This document shows positions 1 to 5,840 of a DNA stretch of 9,482 nt, one piece after another. Location: assembly GCA_017537105.1 (NCBI GenBank), contig JAFWBZ010000389.1, positions 1-9,482 of the forward strand, written 5' to 3'. Within the stretch, counting starts at the first letter, position 1. Every line of letters starts with the position of its first letter. The DNA is from Clostridia bacterium. Lineage in GTDB: Bacteria; Bacillota; Clostridia; Christensenellales; Aristaeellaceae. The notes under the pieces were generated by a model. It ran no database searches, was not told the DNA's origin, and saw only the letters and a list, made by a program, of their open reading frames with translations. Made by a program: the position numbers and the translations under genes.

Positions 1-225
1 GGGCCGGAGCAGCAGCTTGCCGCTGCGGTAGTAGCGAATCGTGGCCATGACCGTGCCGAAGGTGGACGAGCATTTATTGTTGCCGGAGGCGAAGTTGTAG
101 TCCAGCCCCGCCAGGGTGTAGGCCGGCAGCGAGATCAGCCCGCCGCCGCCCGCGATGGCGTCCACCACCGCGGCCAGGAAGACCATCGGAAGCACAATCG
201 CGTACATGCGCGGCGTCAGCTGCAA
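1..225 (-). CDS. TSUP (TauE/SafE, YfcA-like) membrane transporter, N-terminal part
   Basis: The leftward reading frame gives the first 75 residues of a sulfite exporter TauE/SafE family (TSUP, formerly UPF0721) protein; the remainder lies beyond the left edge. The first helix ends in the family hallmark VDAIAGGGGLISLPA (about residues 23-37), followed by GNNKCSSTFGT (about 48-58) and an ATIRYYRSG stretch, as in YfcA-type members. These inner-membrane proteins are thought to move sulfur-containing or organic anions; the substrate cannot be told from this fragment. I chose the TTG start at 225-223 because GGGGAG at 240-235 sits 9 bases upstream and an in-frame TGA at 234-232 excludes anything longer. 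An ATG at 207-205 is the alternative. The gene is divergent from the FHA operon and has its own promoter at 252-260. Family assignment is secure; function is inferred from family only. Confidence 0.87.
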   Translation of the reverse strand, partial: MQLTPRMYAIVLPMVFLAAVVDAIAGGGGLISLPAYTLAGLDYNFASGNNKCSSTFGTVMATIRYYRSGKLLLRP

Positions 226-251
226 GGCACATCACTCCCCCATTCCCTGCC

Positions 252-260
252 ATTATAGCA
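252..260 (-). promoter_or_regulatory. Extended -10 promoter for the leftward TSUP gene
   Basis: Read on the minus strand this is TGCTATAAT, a perfect -10 hexamer preceded by the TGn extension. It lies about 27 bases before the TTG start and 12 bases before the GGGGAG ribosome site. No good -35 hexamer sits 16-18 bases upstream (the best is poor), which fits an extended -10 promoter. A 14-base palindrome (262-275) covers the spacer, so a regulator could bind there. Promoter function is inferred from sequence alone. Confidence 0.6.
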
Positions 261-261
261 G

Positions 262-275
262 AAGCGGGGCCGCTT
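262..275. repeat. Palindrome AAGCGG-GG-CCGCTT in the divergent control region
   Basis: Perfect 6-bp inverted repeat around a GG centre, just upstream of the leftward -10 element and within its -35/-10 spacer. The position suits an operator for autoregulation of the transporter. As RNA on the plus strand it would make a weak GGGC-looped hairpin followed by TT, too weak to be a convincing terminator. Chance occurrence in GC-rich DNA is possible. Confidence 0.3.
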
Positions 276-365
276 TTCATAGCGAAATCGACACAATTCA
301 CGAAAGCGCGTGCCTTTTGTCCAAGAATTGACGCAAATTGTCAGCCGCCCGCAGGCCGCCCCGGC

Positions 366-394
366 TTGCAACGGAGGCGGGATGCGGCTATAAT
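366..394 (+). promoter_or_regulatory. Main operon promoter (TTGCAA, 17 bp, TATAAT)
   Basis: The -10 hexamer TATAAT (389-394) is perfect and lies exactly 17 bases after TTGCAA (366-371), which matches 4 of 6 consensus -35 bases. Transcription would start near 401, giving a leader of roughly 40 bases before the ATG at 443 and its GGAGGG ribosome site (428-433). This is the only strong rightward promoter I see before the eight-gene cluster, so it probably drives all of it. It is a vegetative sigma-A type; no sporulation or stress consensus is apparent. Confidence 0.72.
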
Positions 395-442
395 AGAATA
401 GGTTGAGTGTCTTTATCGTTCATCACCGGAGGGATCGCGTCC

Positions 443-541
443 ATGAGCAAGAACCTGTACGAGCTGATCGCCCTCGGCGCCCGCTATCTGTTCGCGGCGC
501 TGATGGTGCTGATCGTGGCGCGGGCGTGACGGATCACCATC
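443..541 (+). pseudogene. N-terminal membrane-anchor leader of the FHA protein, cut off by an in-frame TGA
   Basis: An ATG at 443 with an ideal GGAGGG ribosome site (428-433, 9-base spacer) opens a 28-codon frame that ends at TGA 527-529. It encodes one hydrophobic helix (about residues 7-26, rich in L, A, V and I) after a short polar start. The frame continues without shift through four more codons (R-I-T-I) into the FHA body starting at GTG 542. Leader plus body would be a 232-residue protein, a membrane-anchored FHA protein, if the TGA were a sense codon. A single change TGG to TGA would explain it, and Trp is plausible at the end of such a helix; that is inference. Every other gene here that ends in TGA uses it as a normal stop, so general recoding is not supported. 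It may be a real nonsense mutation, a sequence error, or a leader from which the body is reinitiated. Confidence 0.6.
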
Positions 542-1141
542 GTGGACAGCCGGCGGGCCAAGACGCTCCGGCGGCTCTCCCCCGAAACCGGCATCATCGG
601 AGAAATGGTCGTCATGGACGGCGACGAGAAGGCCCGGCGCGGCATGCGCTATCCCGTCATCCGCGAGGGCATGATCGGCAGCTCCCGCCGCGCGGACATC
701 CGCATCCGCCACAGCTCCGTGCGCCGGCGGCACGCCTGGTTCCAGTTCACCGCCGAGGGCCTTTGCCTCCGCGCCCACGCCGGCGCGCCGATGCGCATCG
801 CAAGGCGGAAGGCCGCCCCGGAGCTGGTGCTGTCGGACGGGGACGTGTTCGACATCGGGCGGGTGCGGCTGATGCTGGTGCTGTCCGTCCAGGCGGAGGA
901 GGCCCGGGAGGACGCGCCGCGGCGCATGGCCCGTTCCGGGGAGGACGGGGATGCGCTGTTCGATCCGGACGGCGGAGCCGATGGGCGGCGCCCCGATCCG
1001 GGACAGCTGTTCCGGGAGCACCCGCTGCTGACCCACGTGCGGGAGGACGGCCCGGAGGACGAGTGGGATGACGCGGAGGACGCGTGGGACGATCCGGACG
1101 GCGAAGCGGAGGACCCGGACGACCTGTTCATGGAGGATTGA
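542..1141 (+). CDS. FHA-domain protein with acidic C-terminal tail
   Basis: Forkhead-associated domains bind phosphothreonine peptides and act as adaptors in Ser/Thr-kinase signalling, often around cell-wall synthesis. The FHA fold spans about residues 36-113, with the IGSSRRADIRI strand (45-55), VRRRHA (60-65) and a closing DGDVFDIG strand (99-106). Two usual phosphopeptide contacts are changed: the Arg of the GR motif is Ser, and the Ser of the V-S-R-x-H motif is Arg, so binding may be altered. Residues from about 118 to 199 form a low-complexity tail ending in a dense Asp/Glu stretch, probably disordered. The GTG at 542 has no good ribosome site; the real start was almost certainly ATG 443, separated now by the TGA at 527-529. 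If the body is made at all it would need reinitiation, 12 bases after that stop, and would lack its membrane helix. It lies 27 bases before the SEDS gene, an arrangement also common in Actinobacteria. Domain call is firm, start is not. Confidence 0.75.
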   Translation: MDSRRAKTLRRLSPETGIIGEMVVMDGDEKARRGMRYPVIREGMIGSSRRADIRIRHSSVRRRHAWFQFTAEGLCLRAHAGAPMRIARRKAAPELVLSDGDVFDIGRVRLMLVLSVQAEEAREDAPRRMARSGEDGDALFDPDGGADGRRPDPGQLFREHPLLTHVREDGPEDEWDDAEDAWDDPDGEAEDPDDLFMED

Positions 1142-1168
1142 CCGCCGCGCGCGGCAAAGGAGTACGAG

Positions 1169-2461
1169 ATGGCGAGAATCCAGACGGACCGGATGCGGCG
1201 GGCGCTGATGCGCTCGAACACGCGGCTGCTGCTGTCGGCGGTCATGCTGTTCCAGGCGCTGACGATGGTGCTGGTCGCCTTCCAGTCGGAGGCGGTCAAC
1301 GTGCAGGCGCTCATCCTGGCCGCGGCGCTGCCTGTGGCGACGGCGCTGATCACGGTGATCATGGGCCGGCTCTGGCCGGTGGACCGCGCGATACTGATCC
1401 TGGTGCTGTTTTTGTGCAGCGTGGGCATCATCACGCTTTCGGACATCGCCCGGGCGGACGTCACGCCCCGCACCCAGGCGATCTACTCGCTGGCGGGGGT
1501 CTTCGCGATGTTCGTCGGCGCCGCGTTCGTCCGGCGCTGGACGCAGTGGAAGAAGTACACGCCGATGCTGATGGGGCTGTGTATCGCCGCCCTGCTGAGC
1601 CCCTACCTGCCCGTGGTGGGCATCGCCAAAAACGGCGCCCGCAACTGGGTGGGCTTCCGCACGCTCTCGGTGCAGCCCAGCGAATTCATGAAGCCGGTGA
1701 TGATCCTCTGCCTGGCGGGCGGCTTCGCCAACCGGCCGAGGTTCGTCAAGTGCATCCCCACCATCGCCTTCGCGGCGGCGTGCTGCGGCATACTGCTGCT
1801 GCAGCGCGATCTGGGCGCGGTGCTGCTGTACTTTCTGACCACGGTGTTCATGTACTACGCGGCCACCTCCAACGCCTTCATCACGCTGAGCGGCCTGGGC
1901 ATGGGCGCGGCGGCGGCGGTGGGGGCCTACCACGTGATCCCGCTGGTCAAGACCCGCGTGGAGCTGTGGCAAAACCCGTGGACCGACCCCACCGGAAAGG
2001 GGCTGCAGCTGGTGCAGGCGCTGATCGCCATCGGCTCCGGCGGGCTGTTCGGCATGGGGCTGGGGCTGGGGCGCCCGAGGAGCATTCCCCTCTACTACTC
2101 CGACTTCATCTTCGCCGCCATCGCCGAGGAGTTCGGGCTGATCTTCGCCATCGGGCTGATGGCCGTCTACGTGCTGATCATCATGCGCGGGCTGATCGTG
2201 GCCTTCAACGCCCGCACGAGCTTCCACTCGCTGTCCTCCTTCGGGCTGGTGATCATCCTCGGCCTGCAGACGATGCTGATCGTGGGCGGCAACACCAAGC
2301 TGCTGCCGCTGACCGGCGTCACGCTGCCGCTGGTGTGCTACGGCGGCTCGTCGCTGGTGAGCACGTTCTTCTCGATGGGCGTGCTGCTGGGCATCTCGTC
2401 GATGAACGCCGAGGACGAGGCCCGGGACATCGAACAGCTGGAGATCCGGGAGGCGCTCTGA
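1169..2461 (+). CDS. FtsW/RodA/SpoVE-family (SEDS) peptidoglycan glycosyltransferase
   Basis: SEDS proteins polymerise lipid II into glycan strands at the outer face of the membrane, working with a partner class B PBP that crosslinks them. The 430-residue product is a polytopic membrane protein with about ten hydrophobic helices from residue 19 to 412. Family signatures are clear: KNGARNWVGF and SVQPSEFMK (154-175), QRDLGA (212-217), the NPW-DPTGKG-Q region (269-280), YYSDFIFAAIAEEFG (309-323) whose Asp312 matches the catalytic aspartate of RodA and FtsW, and GNTKLLPLTGVTLPLVCYGGSS (374-395). AAAGGAG (1156-1162) lies 6 bases before the ATG. Length is a little above the usual 370-400 residues, with a short hydrophilic N-terminus and an acidic C-terminal tail after 411. 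The PBP follows 37 bases later, so they should be a functional pair. Whether it is RodA (elongation) or FtsW/SpoVE (septum, spore) cannot be settled here; the neighbouring PBP resembles the RodA-PbpA pairing. Confidence 0.93.
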   Translation: MARIQTDRMRRALMRSNTRLLLSAVMLFQALTMVLVAFQSEAVNVQALILAAALPVATALITVIMGRLWPVDRAILILVLFLCSVGIITLSDIARADVTPRTQAIYSLAGVFAMFVGAAFVRRWTQWKKYTPMLMGLCIAALLSPYLPVVGIAKNGARNWVGFRTLSVQPSEFMKPVMILCLAGGFANRPRFVKCIPTIAFAAACCGILLLQRDLGAVLLYFLTTVFMYYAATSNAFITLSGLGMGAAAAVGAYHVIPLVKTRVELWQNPWTDPTGKGLQLVQALIAIGSGGLFGMGLGLGRPRSIPLYYSDFIFAAIAEEFGLIFAIGLMAVYVLIIMRGLIVAFNARTSFHSLSSFGLVIILGLQTMLIVGGNTKLLPLTGVTLPLVCYGGSSLVSTFFSMGVLLGISSMNAEDEARDIEQLEIREAL

Positions 2462-2498
2462 CGCGCCCCCGCACCCAACGACCAATGAGGTTTGAAAC

Positions 2499-3905
2499 AT
2501 GAAAGAGCTTCGCCGCAACATGCGGCTCGTGGGCATGCTGGTGGTGGTGATGTTCCTGGGGCTGGGCGCCTGGTTCGCCATGACGGCCTACACCCAGGGC
2601 TCCATCTGGGCCTCCGACGTGCACAACACCCGCCTGGCGGCGTCGAACACGCTGCGCGACGACATCACCGACCGCGACGGCAACCTGCTGGCCACCACCG
2701 CCTCGGACGGCTCGCGCCAGTACACCCAGAACGAGCAGGCCCGCCGGGCCCTCTCCCAGACCGTCGGGGACATCGCGGGCATGTCCGGCGTGGGCGTGGA
2801 GACCTTTTTCTCCTCGCAGCTCATGGACATCTCCACCTCGCTGCTGGACCGGCTGAGCGAGCTGTTCAGCGGCGCGGAGCACATCGGCTCCAGCATCCAG
2901 CTGACCATCGACGGGCGGCTGCAGGCCTACGTCTCCTCCCAGTTTCCCAGGGGCTACAGCGGCGCGGTCTGCGTGATCAACTACCGCACCGGCGAGATCC
3001 TGGCGATGGTCTCGAAGCCCGACTACGACCCCTACGACATCCTGTCCCGGTCCGACGCCCAGGTGGAGGACACCGCCTTTTTGAACCGCTGTCTCCAGGG
3101 CCGCTACACGCCGGGCTCCGTGTTCAAGATTGTCACGCTGGCCTCGGCCATCATGAACGATCCCAACGTCATCGCCCAGCCCTTCAGCTGCGCGGGCACC
3201 TGGGAATACCAGGGCGGCCGCATCGTGTGCGCGGGCGGCAGCGCCCACGGCACTGTGGATTTGAAGACCGCCTTCAAGCGCAGCTGCAACGTCACCTTCG
3301 GCAAGCTGGCCTACCAGCTGGGGCAGGAGCGCCTGCGCGCCACCGCCGAGCAGTTCGGCTTCAACGAGAACTTCAAGTTCGGCGACTTCGTGGTCTACAA
3401 CTCCTCCTTCCCCCGCTCCATCAGCGGCATGTCCGGCCTGGTGTGGGCGGGCATCGGCCAGGGCGAGGTGCTGGTGACGCCGCTGCACATGGCGATGATC
3501 GCGGGCACCGTGGCCAACCGCGGCATGATGATGAAGCCCATGCTGATCGAAAAGATCACCAATTCTCTGGGCGTCAACACCGCCGCCGGCCAGCCGGTGG
3601 CCTACCGGCAGATCCTGTCGGAGTCCGCCGCGTCGAAGATCGCCGAGTACATGTACGAGGCCGTGCAGTCCGGCACCGCCACCCGCGCAAAGATCAAGAA
3701 CTACACCGTCTGCGGCAAGACGGGCTCCGCCGAGGTCTCCGACGACAAGTCCGTCGAGACCAACGCCTGGTTCACCGGCTTCGTCTACGATTCCGCGCAT
3801 CCCTACGCCATCTCCGTGGTCATCGAGGGCGGCGGCGCCGGCGCGCGGATGCCCAGCGAGCTGGCCGCAAAGGCGCTGAAGGCCGCCATCGAGATGGTGG
3901 GATAG
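2499..3905 (+). CDS. Class B penicillin-binding protein (PbpA-type transpeptidase)
   Basis: A D,D-transpeptidase that crosslinks peptidoglycan stem peptides outside the membrane and is a beta-lactam target. One N-terminal helix (about residues 9-30) anchors it, with a short basic cytoplasmic start. The dimerisation region has the R-x-x-I-x-DR-x-G-x-LA pattern (53-65), with Asp replacing the Gly of the usual RGxIxDRNG. The transpeptidase domain runs from about 150 to the end with all three catalytic motifs: SVFK (207-210, nucleophile Ser207), SCN (262-264) and KTG (407-409). There is no PASTA domain. At 468 residues it is compact, like PbpA of Actinobacteria and Clostridia. The ATG at 2499 follows TGAGG (2486-2490) by 8 bases. 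The preceding SEDS gene should supply its glycosyltransferase partner. A frame downstream with a similar start at 2492 is a shadow. The enzyme looks intact and active. Confidence 0.93.
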   Translation: MKELRRNMRLVGMLVVVMFLGLGAWFAMTAYTQGSIWASDVHNTRLAASNTLRDDITDRDGNLLATTASDGSRQYTQNEQARRALSQTVGDIAGMSGVGVETFFSSQLMDISTSLLDRLSELFSGAEHIGSSIQLTIDGRLQAYVSSQFPRGYSGAVCVINYRTGEILAMVSKPDYDPYDILSRSDAQVEDTAFLNRCLQGRYTPGSVFKIVTLASAIMNDPNVIAQPFSCAGTWEYQGGRIVCAGGSAHGTVDLKTAFKRSCNVTFGKLAYQLGQERLRATAEQFGFNENFKFGDFVVYNSSFPRSISGMSGLVWAGIGQGEVLVTPLHMAMIAGTVANRGMMMKPMLIEKITNSLGVNTAAGQPVAYRQILSESAASKIAEYMYEAVQSGTATRAKIKNYTVCGKTGSAEVSDDKSVETNAWFTGFVYDSAHPYAISVVIEGGGAGARMPSELAAKALKAAIEMVG

Positions 3906-3907
3906 TT

Positions 3908-3922
3908 CCGCGCCAAGCGCGG
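3908..3922 (+). other. GC-rich stem-loop between the PBP and the DUF5655-like gene
   Basis: CCGCGC and GCGCGG form a perfect 6-bp stem around a CAA loop, 2 bases after the PBP stop codon and 3 bases before the AGGGAGG ribosome site of the next gene. No run of T follows, so it is not a standard intrinsic terminator. It could protect the upstream mRNA from 3' exonucleases or tune translation of the next gene. Short GC stems arise easily by chance in DNA of this composition. Confidence 0.35.
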
Positions 3923-3938
3923 GGCAGGGAGGTTCGCC

Positions 3939-4334
3939 ATGCCTGAGGTCATCCAGGGGGACGCGCTGTTCTTCTTCGACGGAAAGCCCTTCGAGCTTTC
4001 GCTGTACGAGCGCTTCGCGGAGGCGGTGCTGGCCGCGTGGCCCGGAGCCTCGATCCGGGTCCAGAAGACCCAGATCGGCTTTTCCGACCCGCGCCTGTTC
4101 GCCTGCGTCTCCCTCGCGCCGGTCCGGAAAAGGGCGGAGCGGCCGGAGCGCTTCATCACGGTCACCTTCGGGCTGGACCACCCGCTGGACAACCCCCGGG
4201 CCCTGGCGGTGCGGGTCCGGGAGAACCGCTGGACCCATCACGTCGTCGTGGGCCATGCGGGGGAGATCGACGGCGAGCTGATGGAATGGATCGCACAGTC
4301 ACACGCGCTTGCGGCGCGCAAAGAAAAAGGATAA
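3939..4334 (+). CDS. Small DUF5655-like protein of unknown function
   Basis: A 131-residue soluble protein with no signal peptide or membrane helix. The pattern resembles the DUF5655 family: an N-terminal helix after FDGKP (14-18), a VQKTQIGF strand (41-48) followed by strands at about 53-60 and 72-78, then R-W-T-H-H-V-V-V (97-104) and a terminal helix E-I-D-G-E-L-M-E-W-I (109-118). I recognise the family only from this layout, and the biochemical role of DUF5655 proteins is not established. The ATG follows AGGGAGG (3926-3932) by 6 bases. The gene sits 33 bases after the PBP and 14 bases before the ABC ATPase, so it is co-transcribed with both; nothing in the sequence ties it to either function. 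The two consecutive His (100-101) are well placed to be a conserved site, but no catalytic motif is recognisable. Confidence 0.7.
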   Translation: MPEVIQGDALFFFDGKPFELSLYERFAEAVLAAWPGASIRVQKTQIGFSDPRLFACVSLAPVRKRAERPERFITVTFGLDHPLDNPRALAVRVRENRWTHHVVVGHAGEIDGELMEWIAQSHALAARKEKG

Positions 4335-4348
4335 AGAAGGTCGTTTGC

Positions 4349-5065
4349 ATGCTCGAATTCCAATCGGTCACCAAAGTCTATCGCAGCAAGGCCGCGCTGT
4401 CCAGCGTGGACCTGACCCTGCAGGCGGGACAGACCTGCCTGCTGCTGGGGCCCAACGGCTCCGGCAAGACCACGCTGATGAAGCTGGCGGCGGGGCTGGC
4501 CCGGCAGACCTCCGGCGAGGTGCTGTTTGAGGGGCGGCCCATCGGCGCCGGTTCCAAGGCGCGGACGGCCTACATGCCCACCGAAAACTACTTCTACAAT
4601 TACATGACGGTGCGGGACGCGGGGCGCTACTATGCCGACTTCTTTTCGGACTTCCGCCCGGATCGCTTCCGCGAGCTGCTGTCGGGCCTGGAGCTGGACG
4701 ACGCCGCGCGCATCCGCCAGCTGTCCAGCGGCATGGCTGCGAAGCTGCGCCTCGCGCTGATCCTCGCCCGGGACGCGAAGCTCATGATGTTCGACGAGCC
4801 GCTGAACGGCGTGGACATCCTGACCCGCCAGCAGGTCGTCGAGGCCATACTGGCCGCCCGGTCCCCGGAGCGGGCGCTGCTGATCTCCACCCACCTGGTG
4901 GACGAGCTGGAGGACGTGGTGGACACCTGCGTGTTCCTGCGGGACGGCGCGGTGGCGCTGGCCGGGCCGAAGGGCGAGGTCTGCGGAGACCGGACGCTGA
5001 AGGAGCGCTACATCGAGATCTACGGCCACGCCGGCAACGCGGAGGGAGGCGAAGACCATGCTTAA
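4349..5065 (+). CDS. ABC transporter ATP-binding protein (YtrB-like)
   Basis: The cytoplasmic ATPase of an ABC transporter, 238 residues, expected to power the membrane protein encoded next. Motifs in order: Walker A GPNGSGKTT (34-42), signature LSSGM (125-129), Walker B LMMFDEP (145-151) with catalytic Glu150, D-loop near 156, and switch His182 in STH. The signature is LSSGM rather than LSGGQ, and the Q-loop glutamine is absent: the segment YMPTENYFYNYMTV (75-88) has Thr-Glu there. Both deviations recur in the YtrB-type ATPases of Firmicutes, which often have Asp at the Q-loop position. Those systems are usually controlled by a GntR repressor gene alongside; none is seen here. I chose ATG 4349 because AAGAAGG (4334-4340) lies 8 bases upstream; the frame is open much further upstream but that part overlaps the preceding gene and has no homology. 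The end overlaps the permease start by 8 bases, implying coupled translation. Confidence 0.9.
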   Translation: MLEFQSVTKVYRSKAALSSVDLTLQAGQTCLLLGPNGSGKTTLMKLAAGLARQTSGEVLFEGRPIGAGSKARTAYMPTENYFYNYMTVRDAGRYYADFFSDFRPDRFRELLSGLELDDAARIRQLSSGMAAKLRLALILARDAKLMMFDEPLNGVDILTRQQVVEAILAARSPERALLISTHLVDELEDVVDTCVFLRDGAVALAGPKGEVCGDRTLKERYIEIYGHAGNAEGGEDHA

Positions 5066-5840
5066 GCTGATGAAGTACGAGTTCCGCAAGACCCGCACCG
5101 TGCTGGTCGTGCTGCTGATCGCCTTTGCCGCCCTGCAGCTGGGCTTCGTGGCGGGCATCCGCGCGGACCGCCCCCGCCTGTACATCCCGGCCTCCATGCT
5201 GACGGCCTTCCTGGTCTACGGCGCCTACGTCTACATTCTCCTCTCCGGCATCGTCAGCTATTCCCGGGAGCTGCGGGACCACACGGGCTACCTGGTGTTT
5301 CTGGTGCCGGTGCACCCCATCGGCGTCGTGCTCTCCAAGCTGCTGTTCACGCTGCTGGCGGCCGTGGCGGCCACCGCCGTCTTCGGCGCGGGGGCGTACC
5401 TGGATTACGTCGGGCTGTTCCGGCGGCTGTCCATCGATCCGGCGCTGCTGCAGAAGATCGACCTCTCCATGTTCCTGCCCATGGTGGGCGAAAGCCTGCC
5501 GCTGGGCCAGATCGCCATGATGGCGCTCACGGTGCTGGCGACCCTGCTGATCCGGTTGATGACCACGGCCTGCACCGCCTTCCTGGCCATCACCCTCAGC
5601 GCCACGCTCATGCAGAACCGCAAGGGCTTCCTGCGCGGGCTGCTGAGCTTCCTGTTCTTCTTCCTGCTGGTGTGGGGCGCGCAGGCGCTGGAGGATGCGC
5701 TGCTGGGACCCCTGACCCGCGCCGCGTCGATGTCCGCGATGCTGCGCCGCCTGGGCGCGTCCCTCGCGGTCAACCTGGCCTTCTGCGGGCTGTTCGCGTG
5801 GCTTTCCGCATGGCTGCTCGACAGGAGGGTGAACCTGTGA
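5058..5840 (+). CDS. ABC transporter membrane subunit (six-helix permease)
   Basis: The 260-residue product has six hydrophobic helices (about 14-33, 47-67, 89-112, 150-180, 193-210 and 234-254) and a basic N-terminus MLKLMKYEFRK typical of ABC-2 type permeases that begin with a short amphipathic segment. It has no ATP-binding motif and no recognisable extracellular binding domain. It overlaps the ATPase gene by 8 bases and has its own GGAGGGAGG (5041-5049) 8 bases before ATG 5058, so the two form one transporter, probably as a dimer of each subunit. Substrate is unknown; location beside wall-synthesis genes is suggestive but not proof. Its stop codon overlaps the uvrC start in GTGA. A second in-frame ATG at 5070 is a weaker start choice. 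Sequence identity within this permease class is low, so the subfamily is not assigned. Confidence 0.85.
   Translation: MLKLMKYEFRKTRTVLVVLLIAFAALQLGFVAGIRADRPRLYIPASMLTAFLVYGAYVYILLSGIVSYSRELRDHTGYLVFLVPVHPIGVVLSKLLFTLLAAVAATAVFGAGAYLDYVGLFRRLSIDPALLQKIDLSMFLPMVGESLPLGQIAMMALTVLATLLIRLMTTACTAFLAITLSATLMQNRKGFLRGLLSFLFFFLLVWGAQALEDALLGPLTRAASMSAMLRRLGASLAVNLAFCGLFAWLSAWLLDRRVNL

Noticed and set aside
74..301. Leftward frame of 75 codons at the left edge starting at 301
   Set aside because: It is out of frame with the TSUP hallmarks read from TTG 225 and has an Arg/Gly-rich nonsense tail.
527..560. Selenocysteine at the FHA TGA
   Set aside because: No bacterial SECIS-like stem with a suitable loop is evident just downstream, and FHA anchors have no selenoprotein precedent; Trp to stop is simpler.
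403..1071. Alternative rightward frame of 222 codons over the FHA gene
   Set aside because: Arg/Gly/Ala/His/Pro-rich translation without a domain; the FHA frame has conserved motifs and the leader with the good ribosome site.
413..2581. Very long leftward open frame (722 codons) opposite the FHA and SEDS genes
   Set aside because: Its translation is low-complexity and rich in His, Arg, Gln and Asp, typical of the antisense of GC-biased codons, with no domain. The rightward genes have clear families and ribosome sites.
2492..3946. Second rightward frame of 484 codons overlapping the PBP
   Set aside because: The competing frame at 2499 carries SxxK, SxN and KTG motifs; this one is a +2 frame shadow.
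2319..4256. Leftward open frame of 645 codons opposite the PBP and DUF5655-like genes
   Set aside because: Same antisense artefact: repetitive GGVVH/LGDL-type composition, no recognisable fold, fully overlapping well-supported genes.
4309..4321. TTGCG-GCG-CGCAA hairpin followed by an A-rich stretch at the end of the DUF5655-like gene
   Set aside because: Stem has only 5 pairs, lies inside coding sequence, and is followed by A rather than T on the sense strand; not a terminator of this operon.
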